From: Deltaproteobacteria bacterium
GTDB taxonomy: Bacteria > Desulfobacterota > Syntrophorhabdia > Syntrophorhabdales > Syntrophorhabdaceae
Length of the DNA stretch: 64,000 nt
Direction: 5' to 3'
NCBI GenBank assembly: GCA_029777945.1
Contig: JAKORG010000082.1
Span: forward strand, 87,862 to 151,861
Position 1 is the first letter of the stretch, and each line of letters begins with the position of its first letter. Made by a program: the position numbers and the translations under genes. Below the pieces are notes generated by a model that was not told where the DNA came from, made no database searches, and saw nothing but the letters and a program-made list of their open reading frames with translations. Shown here one piece after another: positions 36,234 to 45,459 of this stretch.

Positions 36234-37997
36234 ATGACTGGCTTTTTTAACAGGATACTCATCGTCGATTTAACGGAAGGTAATTTTTCTGTTGAAAAGA
36301 TTCCCGATGAGGTTTACATGCGTTTTTTAGGTGGAAAGGGCTTTGGTGCATATCTTATGTACAGGCTAAACAAGCCAGGCATAGATGCCTTATCAGCAGA
36401 AAACCATTTCATTGTGCTCATAGGGCCTATAAATGATACGGGTATATGGGGTTCAAGCAGATACGCCGTGATAACAAAAAGTCCCCTTACAGGTATAATC
36501 TCCCATTCGTATTCTGGTGGAAATGTGGCAGAATACATAAGTAGAACGGGATATGATGCAATTGTGTTAAAAGGAAAAAGTAAAAGGCCGGTCTATCTTG
36601 AGATATCAGATAAAGATGTGAGGTTTTGCAATGCAAAGGATATCTGGGGAACAGATACATACAGTGCAGAGGAGGCAATAAAAACATCTATAAAAGAGAA
36701 AAGATTAGGGGTAATAGTAATTGGCCCTGCAGGTGAGAGGTTTGTTCGCATTGCAAACATAACAAACAACAAATGGAGGTGTGCAGGCAGAACTGGTGTG
36801 GGTGCTGTTCTCGGTGCTAAAAATGTAAAAGGCATTGCATTTTATGGAAATAAAAAAAGAAATGTTGCAGACCATGAAGCTATTTTACATTTCCGTAATG
36901 AATGGAAAAAAAAGGTCAAAGACCATCCTTCATCAAGGTCTTATAAAAGGATAGGCACTCCAGGTCTTGTGTCTATAATAAATCATGTAGGGGCCTTTCC
37001 TTCTCGCTACTGGCACGATGGGAAGATGGAAGGCTGGGAATCAATAAGTGGTGAAACACTCCATAAAGATTTTTCCGTAAAACCCCATGCCTGCTATATG
37101 TGTCTACTTGCCTGCGGAAGGATGACGAAAATAGACAAAGGTAAATATGCAGGTTTAAAGATTGAGGGACCTGAATACGAGACATTATATGCCTATGGAG
37201 GTCTCTGTCTTATAAAGAACCTTGAAGATATAATATTTTTAAATGACTTATCTGATAGACTTGGACTGGATACGATAAGTGCAGGAAATCTATGTGCCTT
37301 TGCAATAGAGGCATCTAAAAAAGGCAAAATAGAAGAGAAAATAGACTATGGTGATACAGATGCAATAGCAAAACTCTTAAAGGATATGGCATACAAAAGA
37401 GGCATTGGTAGCATTTTAGCAGAAGGCATAGTATACGCTGCAAAAACATTTGACATGGAGGACATGGCTATCCATGTAAAAGGTATGGAACCGGCAGGAT
37501 ATGATCCGAGGTATTTTAAAGGTATGGGGCTTGCTTATGCTACATCGGACAGAGGTGCATGTCATCTGAGGTCTACCTTTTTCAGGGCAGAGCTTGCAGG
37601 TATGGTAGATAATGATAATAAAGAAGATATGGCAAATCTTTTTATAGATTTTGAAGATAGGCTCAACCTCCACGATGCACTGATTCTGTGCAGATTTTAT
37701 AGGGATATGTATGGATGGGAAGAACTGGGAGGGATAATAAAAATGGTAACAGGTATGGAGTTAAATAAAAAGGGGCTTTCAGAAATTGCGTCTAATATTC
37801 AGGATGTGACAAGATTGTTTAACATAAGAGAGGGCATGACGGAAAAAGACGACAATCTTCCAGAAAGGTTTTTTAAAGAACCCATTGGAAAAGATAAAAA
37901 TGTCATCACAAAACAGGCATTGGAGCAGATGAAGGCAGAATACTATAGATTAAGGGGCTGGGATGAATCTGGAATCCCTAATAAAAAAATAGAGTAA
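36234..37997 (+). CDS. aor: Tungsten-type aldehyde ferredoxin oxidoreductase
   Basis: A 587-residue AOR-family enzyme that oxidises aldehydes to acids (or reduces acids) with ferredoxin, using tungsten or molybdenum bis-pyranopterin. The N-terminal domain starts with the family pattern NRILIVDLTEG and RFLGGKGFGAYLMY. The [4Fe-4S] ligands are Cys287, Cys290, Cys294 (CYMCLLAC) and probably Cys486. Pterin-binding segments such as GPAGE and GRTGVGAVLGAKNVKG are present. It stands alone, not with a MoaD gene or ferredoxin. In anaerobes such enzymes detoxify aldehydes or link to carboxylate reduction; the substrate is not visible. Confidence 0.92.
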   Translation: MTGFFNRILIVDLTEGNFSVEKIPDEVYMRFLGGKGFGAYLMYRLNKPGIDALSAENHFIVLIGPINDTGIWGSSRYAVITKSPLTGIISHSYSGGNVAEYISRTGYDAIVLKGKSKRPVYLEISDKDVRFCNAKDIWGTDTYSAEEAIKTSIKEKRLGVIVIGPAGERFVRIANITNNKWRCAGRTGVGAVLGAKNVKGIAFYGNKKRNVADHEAILHFRNEWKKKVKDHPSSRSYKRIGTPGLVSIINHVGAFPSRYWHDGKMEGWESISGETLHKDFSVKPHACYMCLLACGRMTKIDKGKYAGLKIEGPEYETLYAYGGLCLIKNLEDIIFLNDLSDRLGLDTISAGNLCAFAIEASKKGKIEEKIDYGDTDAIAKLLKDMAYKRGIGSILAEGIVYAAKTFDMEDMAIHVKGMEPAGYDPRYFKGMGLAYATSDRGACHLRSTFFRAELAGMVDNDNKEDMANLFIDFEDRLNLHDALILCRFYRDMYGWEELGGIIKMVTGMELNKKGLSEIASNIQDVTRLFNIREGMTEKDDNLPERFFKEPIGKDKNVITKQALEQMKAEYYRLRGWDESGIPNKKIE

Positions 37998-38007
37998 TTT
38001 AAAAACA

Positions 38008-39126
38008 TTGAAGATCGGTCTTGCCATATACAATTTTGACCCAAAAAAAGGAGGTGCAGAAAGATATGCCTTTGACCTGTCCCAAAGGCTTTCTAAAAAA
38101 GGTCACGAGGTTTTTGTTATATGTAGTAATGGTATATCCGTTGAAGATATTAAGTTAATAAAGGTCAATTCAATAAGATATCCGAAGTGGTTAAGAATCC
38201 TTTTTTTTGCCTTAGAACACAAAAAAATAGTAAAAAACATTAAGCCAGACGTTGTATTAGGTTTTGGAAATACAATAGAGTTTGATGTGTATCAAAGTCA
38301 TGGTGGCGTTCATAAGGTCTGGATGAAAAGAGAGATAGAAAGCTATGATAATCCCATTGAGAAGGCCCTGAAGGCATTTGCCTTAAAGACAAGCATCCAT
38401 CAGCGTATACAGAAATGGATTTCAGAATATCCTATAAGAAATAAAAGTTATAAAAAAATCATAGCCATATCCCATATGATAAAAAAACACATGATAGACT
38501 CTTATAATATACTGGAAGACGAAATAGAGGTTGTATATAACGGTGTAGATACAGAGAGATTCAAGATGGGAGAAAAAATAAAAGACAGTGGTAAGACAAG
38601 GATACTTTTTTCAGCAGGAAACTTCAGATTAAAGGGATTATCGCCACTACTTAATGCATTAGAAGGTCTTATAAAAGAAAGAAGGGATATTTTGCTTATT
38701 GTTATGGGCAGGGGGAAAAAAGAAAGGTATACGAGGTTAATAGAGAAAAAAGGGCTGAAAGGGCATGTTTTATTTACAGGTGAGACAGCTCATCCAGAGC
38801 TTACATACATGGAATCCCATTTTCTCGTGCACCCCACATTTTATGACGCCTGCTCACTGACAACCATGGAGGCTATGGCATCAGGGTTGCCAGTGATTAC
38901 AACGAGATGGAACGGGGCATCTACCCTTGTTACAGAAAACGAAGGCTTTGTTATAGATGAACCCCGTAATATTGAAGGATTAAGGGGTGCATTAATGGCA
39001 TTGATGGATAGAGAAAGGATGGAAGCAATGGGCAGGAATGCAAGACTAAAGGTCCAATCATTCACAATGGAAAGAAATGCCCAGGAGATAGAGAGGATAC
39101 TATCTGAGGCAAAAGATGGAAAATAA
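38008..39126 (+). CDS. GT4 glycosyltransferase, WaaG-like
   Basis: A 372-residue GT-B glycosyltransferase. The donor-side EX7E motif is at about residues 284-292 (the TFYDACSLTTMEAMASGLPVI segment), and the N-terminus KIGLAIYNFDPKKGGAERYA with FDVYQSHGGVHKVWMKRE resembles WaaG, the LPS-core glucosyltransferase. The start codon is TTG at 38008, eleven bases after the aor stop, with no strong ribosome site. It overlaps the next gene by eleven bases. LPS-core assembly is the likely role, but the sugar and acceptor are unknown. Confidence 0.8.
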   Translation: MKIGLAIYNFDPKKGGAERYAFDLSQRLSKKGHEVFVICSNGISVEDIKLIKVNSIRYPKWLRILFFALEHKKIVKNIKPDVVLGFGNTIEFDVYQSHGGVHKVWMKREIESYDNPIEKALKAFALKTSIHQRIQKWISEYPIRNKSYKKIIAISHMIKKHMIDSYNILEDEIEVVYNGVDTERFKMGEKIKDSGKTRILFSAGNFRLKGLSPLLNALEGLIKERRDILLIVMGRGKKERYTRLIEKKGLKGHVLFTGETAHPELTYMESHFLVHPTFYDACSLTTMEAMASGLPVITTRWNGASTLVTENEGFVIDEPRNIEGLRGALMALMDRERMEAMGRNARLKVQSFTMERNAQEIERILSEAKDGK

Positions 39127-39751
39127 AGATACGGTCCTTGAATGGTCAAAAATCTTTGAATTTAGGGAACTCATTCATAAAAGATACAAAGATGTATGGC
39201 ACATACCGTTAATTAAAAGAAGGTCTGTTCTTTTTAAGAGATTTCTAAGAGACGGTATGAGCGTCCTCGATGTGGGAGCAGGTTTTAGGAGTGCAGAGAA
39301 AGAGATAAAAAAATTATGGATAAACATCGACTATAAAAGCATGGATATTGATAAAAGTATTTACCACGATTATTATGACCTATCAGATATAAAGGAAGAT
39401 TTCGATGCCATTTTATTATTTGAAGTAATAGAACATCTATCCCTGGAAGATGGAATTAATCTTTTAAAAAAACTTCACAGGCTTACAAAAAAGAACGGCT
39501 TCATAATTGTTTCAACGCCAAATATATTCAACCCTTCGAGATTTATGAGAGATGCAACACACAAAACATTCTATGCCTATGATGAGCTAAGCGGCATATT
39601 AAACCTTTCAGGTTATCAAATTGAGGAGATTTATAGGTCTTATAATGATGCCTTCCACAGGTATTTTTTTAAAGTCTTTATAGCAGGTTTTTTATTTAAG
39701 ACCTTTGGAATCGACTATGCCTATTCTATCTTTATCGTGGCCAGGAAGTAG
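39116..39751 (+). CDS. Class I SAM-dependent methyltransferase
   Basis: A 211-residue Rossmann-fold methyltransferase. Motif I is SVLDVGAGFRS near residue 45, the acidic loop follows with MDIDKS, and motif IV is AILLFEVIEHLS. The later STPNIFNPSRFMRDATHKTFYAYDEL is typical of UbiE/Mtf11-like proteins. It overlaps the glycosyltransferase, suggesting methylation of a glycan or lipid (inference only). Confidence 0.78.
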   Translation: MENKDTVLEWSKIFEFRELIHKRYKDVWHIPLIKRRSVLFKRFLRDGMSVLDVGAGFRSAEKEIKKLWINIDYKSMDIDKSIYHDYYDLSDIKEDFDAILLFEVIEHLSLEDGINLLKKLHRLTKKNGFIIVSTPNIFNPSRFMRDATHKTFYAYDELSGILNLSGYQIEEIYRSYNDAFHRYFFKVFIAGFLFKTFGIDYAYSIFIVARK

Positions 39752-39753
39752 TA

Positions 39754-41301
39754 ATGTTGAAAAAAGATAGGGCATCAAAATCTTATAAAGAGATTGGAGT
39801 TTGTATTAAAAATTGGAGGGGAAAAATTCCTGTTTCCATTGTATTTCCAAATAGTTATTACGTGGGGATGTCCAATCTTGCCCTCCATTTACTTTATAAG
39901 ACATTAAACGATATACCAGAAGTTGTATGTGAAAGGGTGTTTTTTGAAAAAGATTTATCCCCGCTGTCAATGGAAAGCAAAAGGCCTTTGAAATCCTTTG
40001 AACTGGTGTTTTTTACACTCTCTTTTGAGCTTGATTATGTAAATGTTGTAAAAATCCTTAATGCATCAAATATTAATATCAATTCAAAGGAAAGAAAAGA
40101 AAATGAGCCCATTATCGTGGCGGGTGGACCATTGGTTATGGCAAATCCTGAGCCTATTCACGGTTTTTTTGACCTTTTCCTTTTAGGTGATATAGAGGCA
40201 ATTATCGAAGAATTCATGGAAACATATATAAATAATAAATTCAAAAAAAGATCCGATATCATTGAGGAGCTAAGCACCAATGCCTGGGTTTACAATCCCC
40301 GTAAATTAAAGGTTATCTACAATGAAGACGGTACCATCTCTAAGTTTGAACCTGAAAATTTTCACGTATCTATAAAAAGATATAACGGTGATAATCTTGC
40401 AAAATCTTTGATTATCACTGATAATACTGAGTTTTCCAGAATGTTTTTACTGGAGGGCACAAGGGGCTGTCCTTCACGATGCCCGTTCTGTCTTATAGGA
40501 AACTTATACAAATTTATCTACGATAAAAATCTTTATACGCCATATGATGTAGAAGATGTTGGTATAATTGGAGGCGGATTGAGCTTTCATCCTAATCTTG
40601 AAGAGGTCATCGCCGCTTTTAGAAAAAAAGGCATATCAGTGCATTTTCCTTCATTGAGAATAGATAAGACCCCGTTATCTGTTATTGAAATGGTAAAGGA
40701 CAGCATAAAGACACTAACCTTTGGTATTGAGGCAGGGAGTGAACATTTAAGGGCATTTATCGGTAAACCCATAAAGGATTTACAAATCTTAGAAAGAATA
40801 AACGAGGTGATGGCATTAAAGTCCTTTCATCTTAAACTTTATTTTATGGTTGGCTTACCAAAGGAGACAAAAAAAGATGTTGAGGCGATTGTAGATATTA
40901 CAAAGAAAATAAAACATGTAATGCTAAAACAGGGTATAAAGAAAAAGGCAATAGGAAACATTACCGTTCATATAAGCCCTTTTGTGCCTAAGCCTGCAAC
41001 CCCTTTTCAAAGACAACCAATGGAGCACATGGAAACGCTAAAGGAAAAGATTTCATATCTTAAAAAATCTATAGACAAAATAGATAATGCCATCTTTACC
41101 CATGAATCTATAAAATTTTCTTTTTTGCAAGCCGTGTTTGCCAGGGGAGATAGAAAAGTGTCGGATATAGTATTGAGATTGTCAAAAGGTGAGAGCCTTT
41201 TAAAGGTAATGAGAGACAGCCCGATTAATCTTAATTTTTATGCATTAAGGGAAAGGGATGAAGGAGAGCTCCTTCCATGGGCTTTTATATCAATTCCTTG
41301 A
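39754..41301 (+). CDS. B12-binding radical SAM protein
   Basis: A 515-residue protein. Residues about 25-165 form a cobalamin-binding-type Rossmann domain (IVFPNSYYVGMSNLALHLL), and the radical SAM cysteines are Cys239, Cys243 and Cys246 (GCPSRCPFC). The remaining part has the TIM-barrel continuation (GIEAGSEHLRAFIGKPI, FMVGLPKET). Substrate unknown. The gene follows the methyltransferase by two bases and is followed by hrcA after about 50 bases. Confidence 0.8.
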   Translation: MLKKDRASKSYKEIGVCIKNWRGKIPVSIVFPNSYYVGMSNLALHLLYKTLNDIPEVVCERVFFEKDLSPLSMESKRPLKSFELVFFTLSFELDYVNVVKILNASNININSKERKENEPIIVAGGPLVMANPEPIHGFFDLFLLGDIEAIIEEFMETYINNKFKKRSDIIEELSTNAWVYNPRKLKVIYNEDGTISKFEPENFHVSIKRYNGDNLAKSLIITDNTEFSRMFLLEGTRGCPSRCPFCLIGNLYKFIYDKNLYTPYDVEDVGIIGGGLSFHPNLEEVIAAFRKKGISVHFPSLRIDKTPLSVIEMVKDSIKTLTFGIEAGSEHLRAFIGKPIKDLQILERINEVMALKSFHLKLYFMVGLPKETKKDVEAIVDITKKIKHVMLKQGIKKKAIGNITVHISPFVPKPATPFQRQPMEHMETLKEKISYLKKSIDKIDNAIFTHESIKFSFLQAVFARGDRKVSDIVLRLSKGESLLKVMRDSPINLNFYALRERDEGELLPWAFISIP

Positions 41302-41326
41302 CAAAGCCTTCATATGTAATTAATTT
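41298..41326 (+). promoter_or_regulatory. Possible promoter for hrcA-grpE-dnaJ
   Basis: TTGACA at 41298-41303, overlapping the end of the preceding gene, then 17 bases and TAATTT at 41321-41326 (three of six matches to the -10). The hrcA GTG is 28 bases further. No CIRCE element was found around it. Confidence 0.3.
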
Positions 41327-41353
41327 ATTTCTATAAAGGTTAAGGGGATTATT

Positions 41354-42385
41354 GTGGAAATTTTAAAAGAAAGGGAAAGAAATATCCTTCTATATATAAT
41401 AGAAGACTACATCAACCATGCAGAGCCTGTAAGTTCGAGGTCTATTGCAAAAGGCATGATGAACAGATGGAGTTCGGCTACCATAAGGAATGTCATGGTA
41501 GACCTTGAAAAAATGGGTTTTCTTTACAAACCCCATGCAGCATCTGGGAGGGTTCCCACAAATAAGGCCTTTAGGTATTATATCGACAGGTTAAAATACT
41601 CTGAGTTTCCCAGAAAAAAAGAAGTAATGGCCTTGGAAGGCATGTTAAAACCCCGTTACCATTATATTGAAGAGGTAATGGTGGACGCATCAAGAACTTT
41701 AGCAGCGATTTCAAGATATACAAGCATAGTGGTTGAGCCTAAAATAGATACCATGCTTTTTAAAGAAATAGAATTTGTAAAGATGTCTAAAAACAATATC
41801 CTTGTTGTTTTTGTTACCTCTGCAGGCACTGTTCATACGCGGTATGTGGATGCCGGTGAACACCTTGATATGGATTTTCTCATGACCATGAAGATGTATC
41901 TTAATAAACGTTTTGAAGGCATCCCTTTTTATGCCCTTAAATGGGAATTAGAAAAAGACCTCGAGCACGACAAGACCAGATTCAACGTTATCCTTTCAAA
42001 GATTAAGGATAGTATAGAAACGATATTAGAGGCAAAGGATAAAAGAGAGATTTATATAGACGGGACATCCAAAATAATGGGTTTTCCTGAGTTTGCAGAT
42101 ATAGAGAGTCTGAAAGAACTTTTTAAGGCATTAGAAAAAAAAGAAAAGCTCTTAAGACTACTGGACAAGTGCTTGAAAGAAGAAGGTATAAACGTAATTT
42201 TAGGCATTGAAAGCGATATTAAAGAGATGAAGAATGTTAGTATTATTACCTCTACATACAAGATTACAGATAAGAGTTTAGGCATATTAGGGGTTATAGG
42301 TCCTATTAGGATGGACTATTCCCGTTTAATCCCAATAGTAAATTATACTGCTAAAACAGTAAGTGATATAATAAGAACAATGTGA
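41354..42385 (+). CDS. hrcA: Heat-inducible transcription repressor HrcA
   Basis: A 343-residue HrcA. The N-terminal winged helix is clear (LKERERNILLYIIEDYINHAEPVSSRSIAK, WSSATIRNVMVDLEKMGFLYKPHAASGRVPTNKAFRYYID). The central dimerisation/inserted domain follows and the C-terminus ends with GPIRMDYSRLIPIVNYTA. It normally binds CIRCE (TTAGCACTC-N9-GAGTGCTAA) to repress chaperone genes. The start is a GTG at 41354 after a GGGG. I see no CIRCE at this promoter, so its targets may be elsewhere. Confidence 0.95.
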   Translation: MEILKERERNILLYIIEDYINHAEPVSSRSIAKGMMNRWSSATIRNVMVDLEKMGFLYKPHAASGRVPTNKAFRYYIDRLKYSEFPRKKEVMALEGMLKPRYHYIEEVMVDASRTLAAISRYTSIVVEPKIDTMLFKEIEFVKMSKNNILVVFVTSAGTVHTRYVDAGEHLDMDFLMTMKMYLNKRFEGIPFYALKWELEKDLEHDKTRFNVILSKIKDSIETILEAKDKREIYIDGTSKIMGFPEFADIESLKELFKALEKKEKLLRLLDKCLKEEGINVILGIESDIKEMKNVSIITSTYKITDKSLGILGVIGPIRMDYSRLIPIVNYTAKTVSDIIRTM

Positions 42386-42396
42386 GAGGTCAGGCC

Positions 42397-43005
42397 ATGG
42401 ATATAAAAGATGAGAAGGAAAAAGAACAGAAATTTACAAAGGAAAATGAAGATACAGAGATAAAAATGGAACAAAAACACGAGGAGCATAAAAAGAAAAA
42501 GAAAAAGGATGAACAGCTCGAAGAATTGACAAGGCAGCTTCAAAAAAAAGAAGAGGTCATAAAGACCCTTCAGGAAAGGTTGCTTTATCTCCAGGCAGAT
42601 TTCGAAAACTTTAAAAAATTAAAAAACAAAGAGAAACAGGACCTCCTAAAATTTGGTAACGAGGTTTTAATAAAAGAACTATTGCCTGTAATTGACAACC
42701 TCGAGAGGGCCCTTGACCATTCTTTAAAGACGAATGATTATAAGGGGATCCATGAAGGGGTAAGCCTTGTGCTCAATGAATTTTTAAGGGTGCTGGAAAG
42801 GGCAGGTTTATCAAGGGTTGAGGCCGTAGGTAAAAAATTCGACCCCAACCTCCATGAGGCTTTCTATCAGGAAGAAAGGGATGATGTAGAACCTGATATT
42901 GTGTTGTCTGAATTACAGAAGGGTTACATGCTTAATGGAAGATTGATAAGACCGGCCATGGTCACTGTTTCAAAAAAACCAGACATTAATGCCCAAAAAG
43001 AATAA
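42397..43005 (+). CDS. grpE: Nucleotide exchange factor GrpE
   Basis: A 202-residue GrpE. The first 50 residues are a highly charged, low-complexity lead, followed by the long coiled coil (LQKKEEVIKTLQERLLYLQADFENFKKLKNKEK) and the beta-wing domain with VEAVGKKFDPNLHEAFYQEE and GYMLNGRLIRPAMVTVSK. The ATG at 42397 is used because GAGGT lies just before it; a GTG at 42382 overlaps the hrcA stop. The partner DnaK gene, usually next, is absent here. Confidence 0.95.
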   Translation: MDIKDEKEKEQKFTKENEDTEIKMEQKHEEHKKKKKKDEQLEELTRQLQKKEEVIKTLQERLLYLQADFENFKKLKNKEKQDLLKFGNEVLIKELLPVIDNLERALDHSLKTNDYKGIHEGVSLVLNEFLRVLERAGLSRVEAVGKKFDPNLHEAFYQEERDDVEPDIVLSELQKGYMLNGRLIRPAMVTVSKKPDINAQKE

Positions 43006-43017
43006 GGTTAAATACCC

Positions 43018-44133
43018 ATGGGAAAAGACTATTACAGGATACTTGAAGTTTCGCCCGGTGCCACCGATGAAGAGATAAAAAAGGCCTACAGAAGGCTCGC
43101 CCTTAAATACCATCCTGACAGAAACCCTGGTGATAAGAAGGCAGAGGAGATGTTCAAAGAAATAAACGAGGCCTATGAGGTTTTAGGTGACCCTGAAAAA
43201 AGGAGGAGATACGACAGATATGGCACAGCAGATAATATGGGCTCTTTTTTTGATTTCGGTTTTCAGGGCAATTTTGAAAGTGTATTTAACGACCTTTTTA
43301 ATGATTTTTTCGGCACCCAAACAAGGAGGCAGAAGTCTAAAAAGGGAGATGACCTAAGATATAACCTTGAGATAGAGTTTGAAGAGGCAGTATTCAGCAC
43401 AGAGAAAGAGATCGAGATACCAAAGGAAGAACAATGCCCTGCCTGTAATGGTTCAAAGGTCGAGCCAGGTTTTCAACCGATTGTATGCAGGGTATGCGGT
43501 GGGAAGGGTCAGGTTAGATACACCCATGGTTTTTTTACCATAAATAGAACTTGTGAGTACTGTGGTGGTGAGGGATATATAATAAAAGATCCATGCAAAA
43601 CATGCAAGGGCAGAGGCTTTATAAAGACAAAGAAAAAGATAAAAGTAAAGATACCTCCCGGTGTTGAGACAGGTATGAGATTAAAGGTAAGGGGTGAAGG
43701 CGCATATGGTAGAGGAGATACCCATCCCGGTGATCTGTATATTGTTTTAAATGTAAAAGAACATCCTGTCTTTGAGCGCGAAGGAGATGACATTATTGTC
43801 CGGGTAAATGTAAGTTTTCCTACCATGTGTCTTGGAGGAGAAATAGATGTGCCCACAATAGAGGGGACTACAAAGCTCTATATTCCCCCTGGAACCCAGC
43901 CAGGAAAGGTAATTAAGATTAAAGGGCTTGGAGTTCAAAAACATAACGGTTATGGCAGAGGGGATCAGCATGTGTATCTAAACCTTGTAGTACCCACAAA
44001 TCTTACGGAAAATCAGAAAAGACTTATTGAAGAACTCTCAAAAGAGTTCGGGGAACATAAAGAGGCAAAGGAGAAGAGTTTTAAAGATAGATTCAAGGAT
44101 ATATTTACCTGCCTTGTGGGTTTTTTCTTTTAA
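43018..44133 (+). CDS. dnaJ: Chaperone protein DnaJ
   Basis: A 371-residue type I DnaJ. The J domain carries HPD in [10 protein letters not shown]; a short Gly/Phe stretch follows ([12 protein letters not shown]). The zinc domain has four CxxCxG-type repeats (CPACNG, CRVCGG, CEYCGG, CKTCKG), then the two client-binding beta domains. It starts 12 bases after grpE. Its 3' end overlaps the end of the convergent rarA gene by 29 bases. Confidence 0.96.
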   Translation: MGKDYYRILEVSPGATDEEIKKAYRRLALKYHPDRNPGDKKAEEMFKEINEAYEVLGDPEKRRRYDRYGTADNMGSFFDFGFQGNFESVFNDLFNDFFGTQTRRQKSKKGDDLRYNLEIEFEEAVFSTEKEIEIPKEEQCPACNGSKVEPGFQPIVCRVCGGKGQVRYTHGFFTINRTCEYCGGEGYIIKDPCKTCKGRGFIKTKKKIKVKIPPGVETGMRLKVRGEGAYGRGDTHPGDLYIVLNVKEHPVFEREGDDIIVRVNVSFPTMCLGGEIDVPTIEGTTKLYIPPGTQPGKVIKIKGLGVQKHNGYGRGDQHVYLNLVVPTNLTENQKRLIEELSKEFGEHKEAKEKSFKDRFKDIFTCLVGFFF

Positions 44134-45427
44134 TCTCTTTTACCTTTTCCATAAAATCCTTTAGTTTTTTTTCAAAACCCCTCTCCGTTGGAAAATAGTA
44201 TCTTCTATCCTTTAATTCTTCTGGAAAATATTCTTGGTCGACAATGGCGTCTTTAAAATTATGGTTATACAGATAGCCTCTGCCGTATCCCATTTCTTCC
44301 ATGAGCCTTGTAGGTGCGTTTCTGATATGCATTGGCACAGGATAATCAGGAAGTTTTTTAACATCATGGACTGCCGCATTATATGCCTTATAGACGGCGT
44401 TACTCTTTTCGCACAAAGAAAGATAAATACAAGCCTGGGCAAGGGCAAGGTACCCTTCAGGAGGGCCTATAAATTCAAAGGCCTCTTTTGCAGCCATTGC
44501 AATAATTAGTGCATTGGGGTCTGCATTGCCAACATCTTCTGAGGCAAACCTGACCATTCGCCTTGCAATATACAATGGGTCCTCACCCCCTTCTATCATA
44601 CGGGCAAGCCAGTAAAGGGCTGCATCAGGGTCAGAGCCTCTCATGCTCTTGTGTAATGCGCTTATCAGATCATAATGCATCTCCCCTTTTTTGTCGTACA
44701 TAACAATCTTTTTCTGATACGCCTCCTGTAAAACTTCGTGGTCTATCACAGGCATATCCTTTTTTGCACCTTTTACCATTGAGTAGCACACTTCCAGTAA
44801 ATTTAATGCCTTTCTTGCATCTCCATCGGCCAGGATAGCAAGTTCTTCTATGGTGTTCTCTTCTATTTTTGCAGGTATTTTTTTTAATTCATCATCCTCA
44901 GATACTGCCCTTTTTATAATTTTAATGAGGTCTTCCTTTGAAAGGGGGTTAAGATTTATTATACGCATCCGCGAGAGAAGGGGGGTGATTATCTCAAAAG
45001 ACGGATTTTCTGTTGTAGCCCCAATGAGTATTATGTCACCCCTTTCTACAAAAGGTAAAAATGTATCCTGCTGGAGTTTATTAAACCTGTGAAATTCATC
45101 CACAAAAAGCACAATCTTTCGTGATTTTGCCTTTTGTATTATATCCTTTACCTCTTTGATGCCAATATTGACAGCGCTTACGGAGAAAAAGGGCAGATCA
45201 AGGTGCTTGCCGATAAGCCATCCCAGTGTTGTTTTTCCTACACCGCTGGGCCCCCAGAAGATCATGGAGGGGATTTCTTTTTTTTCTAAAAGCACCTTAA
45301 GAATCTTACCTTCGCCGAGGATGTGTGTCTGGCCGAAAAATTCCTTTAATGTCTTTGGCCTTACCCTATCGGCTAATGGTTTTTTCTTATCTTTACGAGA
45401 AAAATCTAAATTTTCAAATAATTCCAT
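44105..45427 (-). CDS. rarA: Replication-associated recombination ATPase RarA/MgsA
   Basis: A 440-residue AAA+ ATPase related to clamp loaders. It begins with [22 protein letters not shown], has Walker [10 protein letters not shown] and Walker [11 protein letters not shown], sensor segments GATTENPSF and the C-terminal tetramerisation part ([26 protein letters not shown]). RarA acts at stalled replication forks. In the Walker B region the usual DEIHRF is DEFHRF. It ends inside the dnaJ 3' end in opposite orientation. Confidence 0.95.
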   Translation of the reverse strand: MELFENLDFSRKDKKKPLADRVRPKTLKEFFGQTHILGEGKILKVLLEKKEIPSMIFWGPSGVGKTTLGWLIGKHLDLPFFSVSAVNIGIKEVKDIIQKAKSRKIVLFVDEFHRFNKLQQDTFLPFVERGDIILIGATTENPSFEIITPLLSRMRIINLNPLSKEDLIKIIKRAVSEDDELKKIPAKIEENTIEELAILADGDARKALNLLEVCYSMVKGAKKDMPVIDHEVLQEAYQKKIVMYDKKGEMHYDLISALHKSMRGSDPDAALYWLARMIEGGEDPLYIARRMVRFASEDVGNADPNALIIAMAAKEAFEFIGPPEGYLALAQACIYLSLCEKSNAVYKAYNAAVHDVKKLPDYPVPMHIRNAPTRLMEEMGYGRGYLYNHNFKDAIVDQEYFPEELKDRRYYFPTERGFEKKLKDFMEKVKEIKRKNPQGR

Positions 45428-45459
45428 TCATTACATAATAAGGTTTTTAGTGTCAGAAT

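Noticed and set aside
41302..41353. CIRCE element before hrcA
   Set aside because: No GAGTGCTAA or TTAGCACTC half-site was found.
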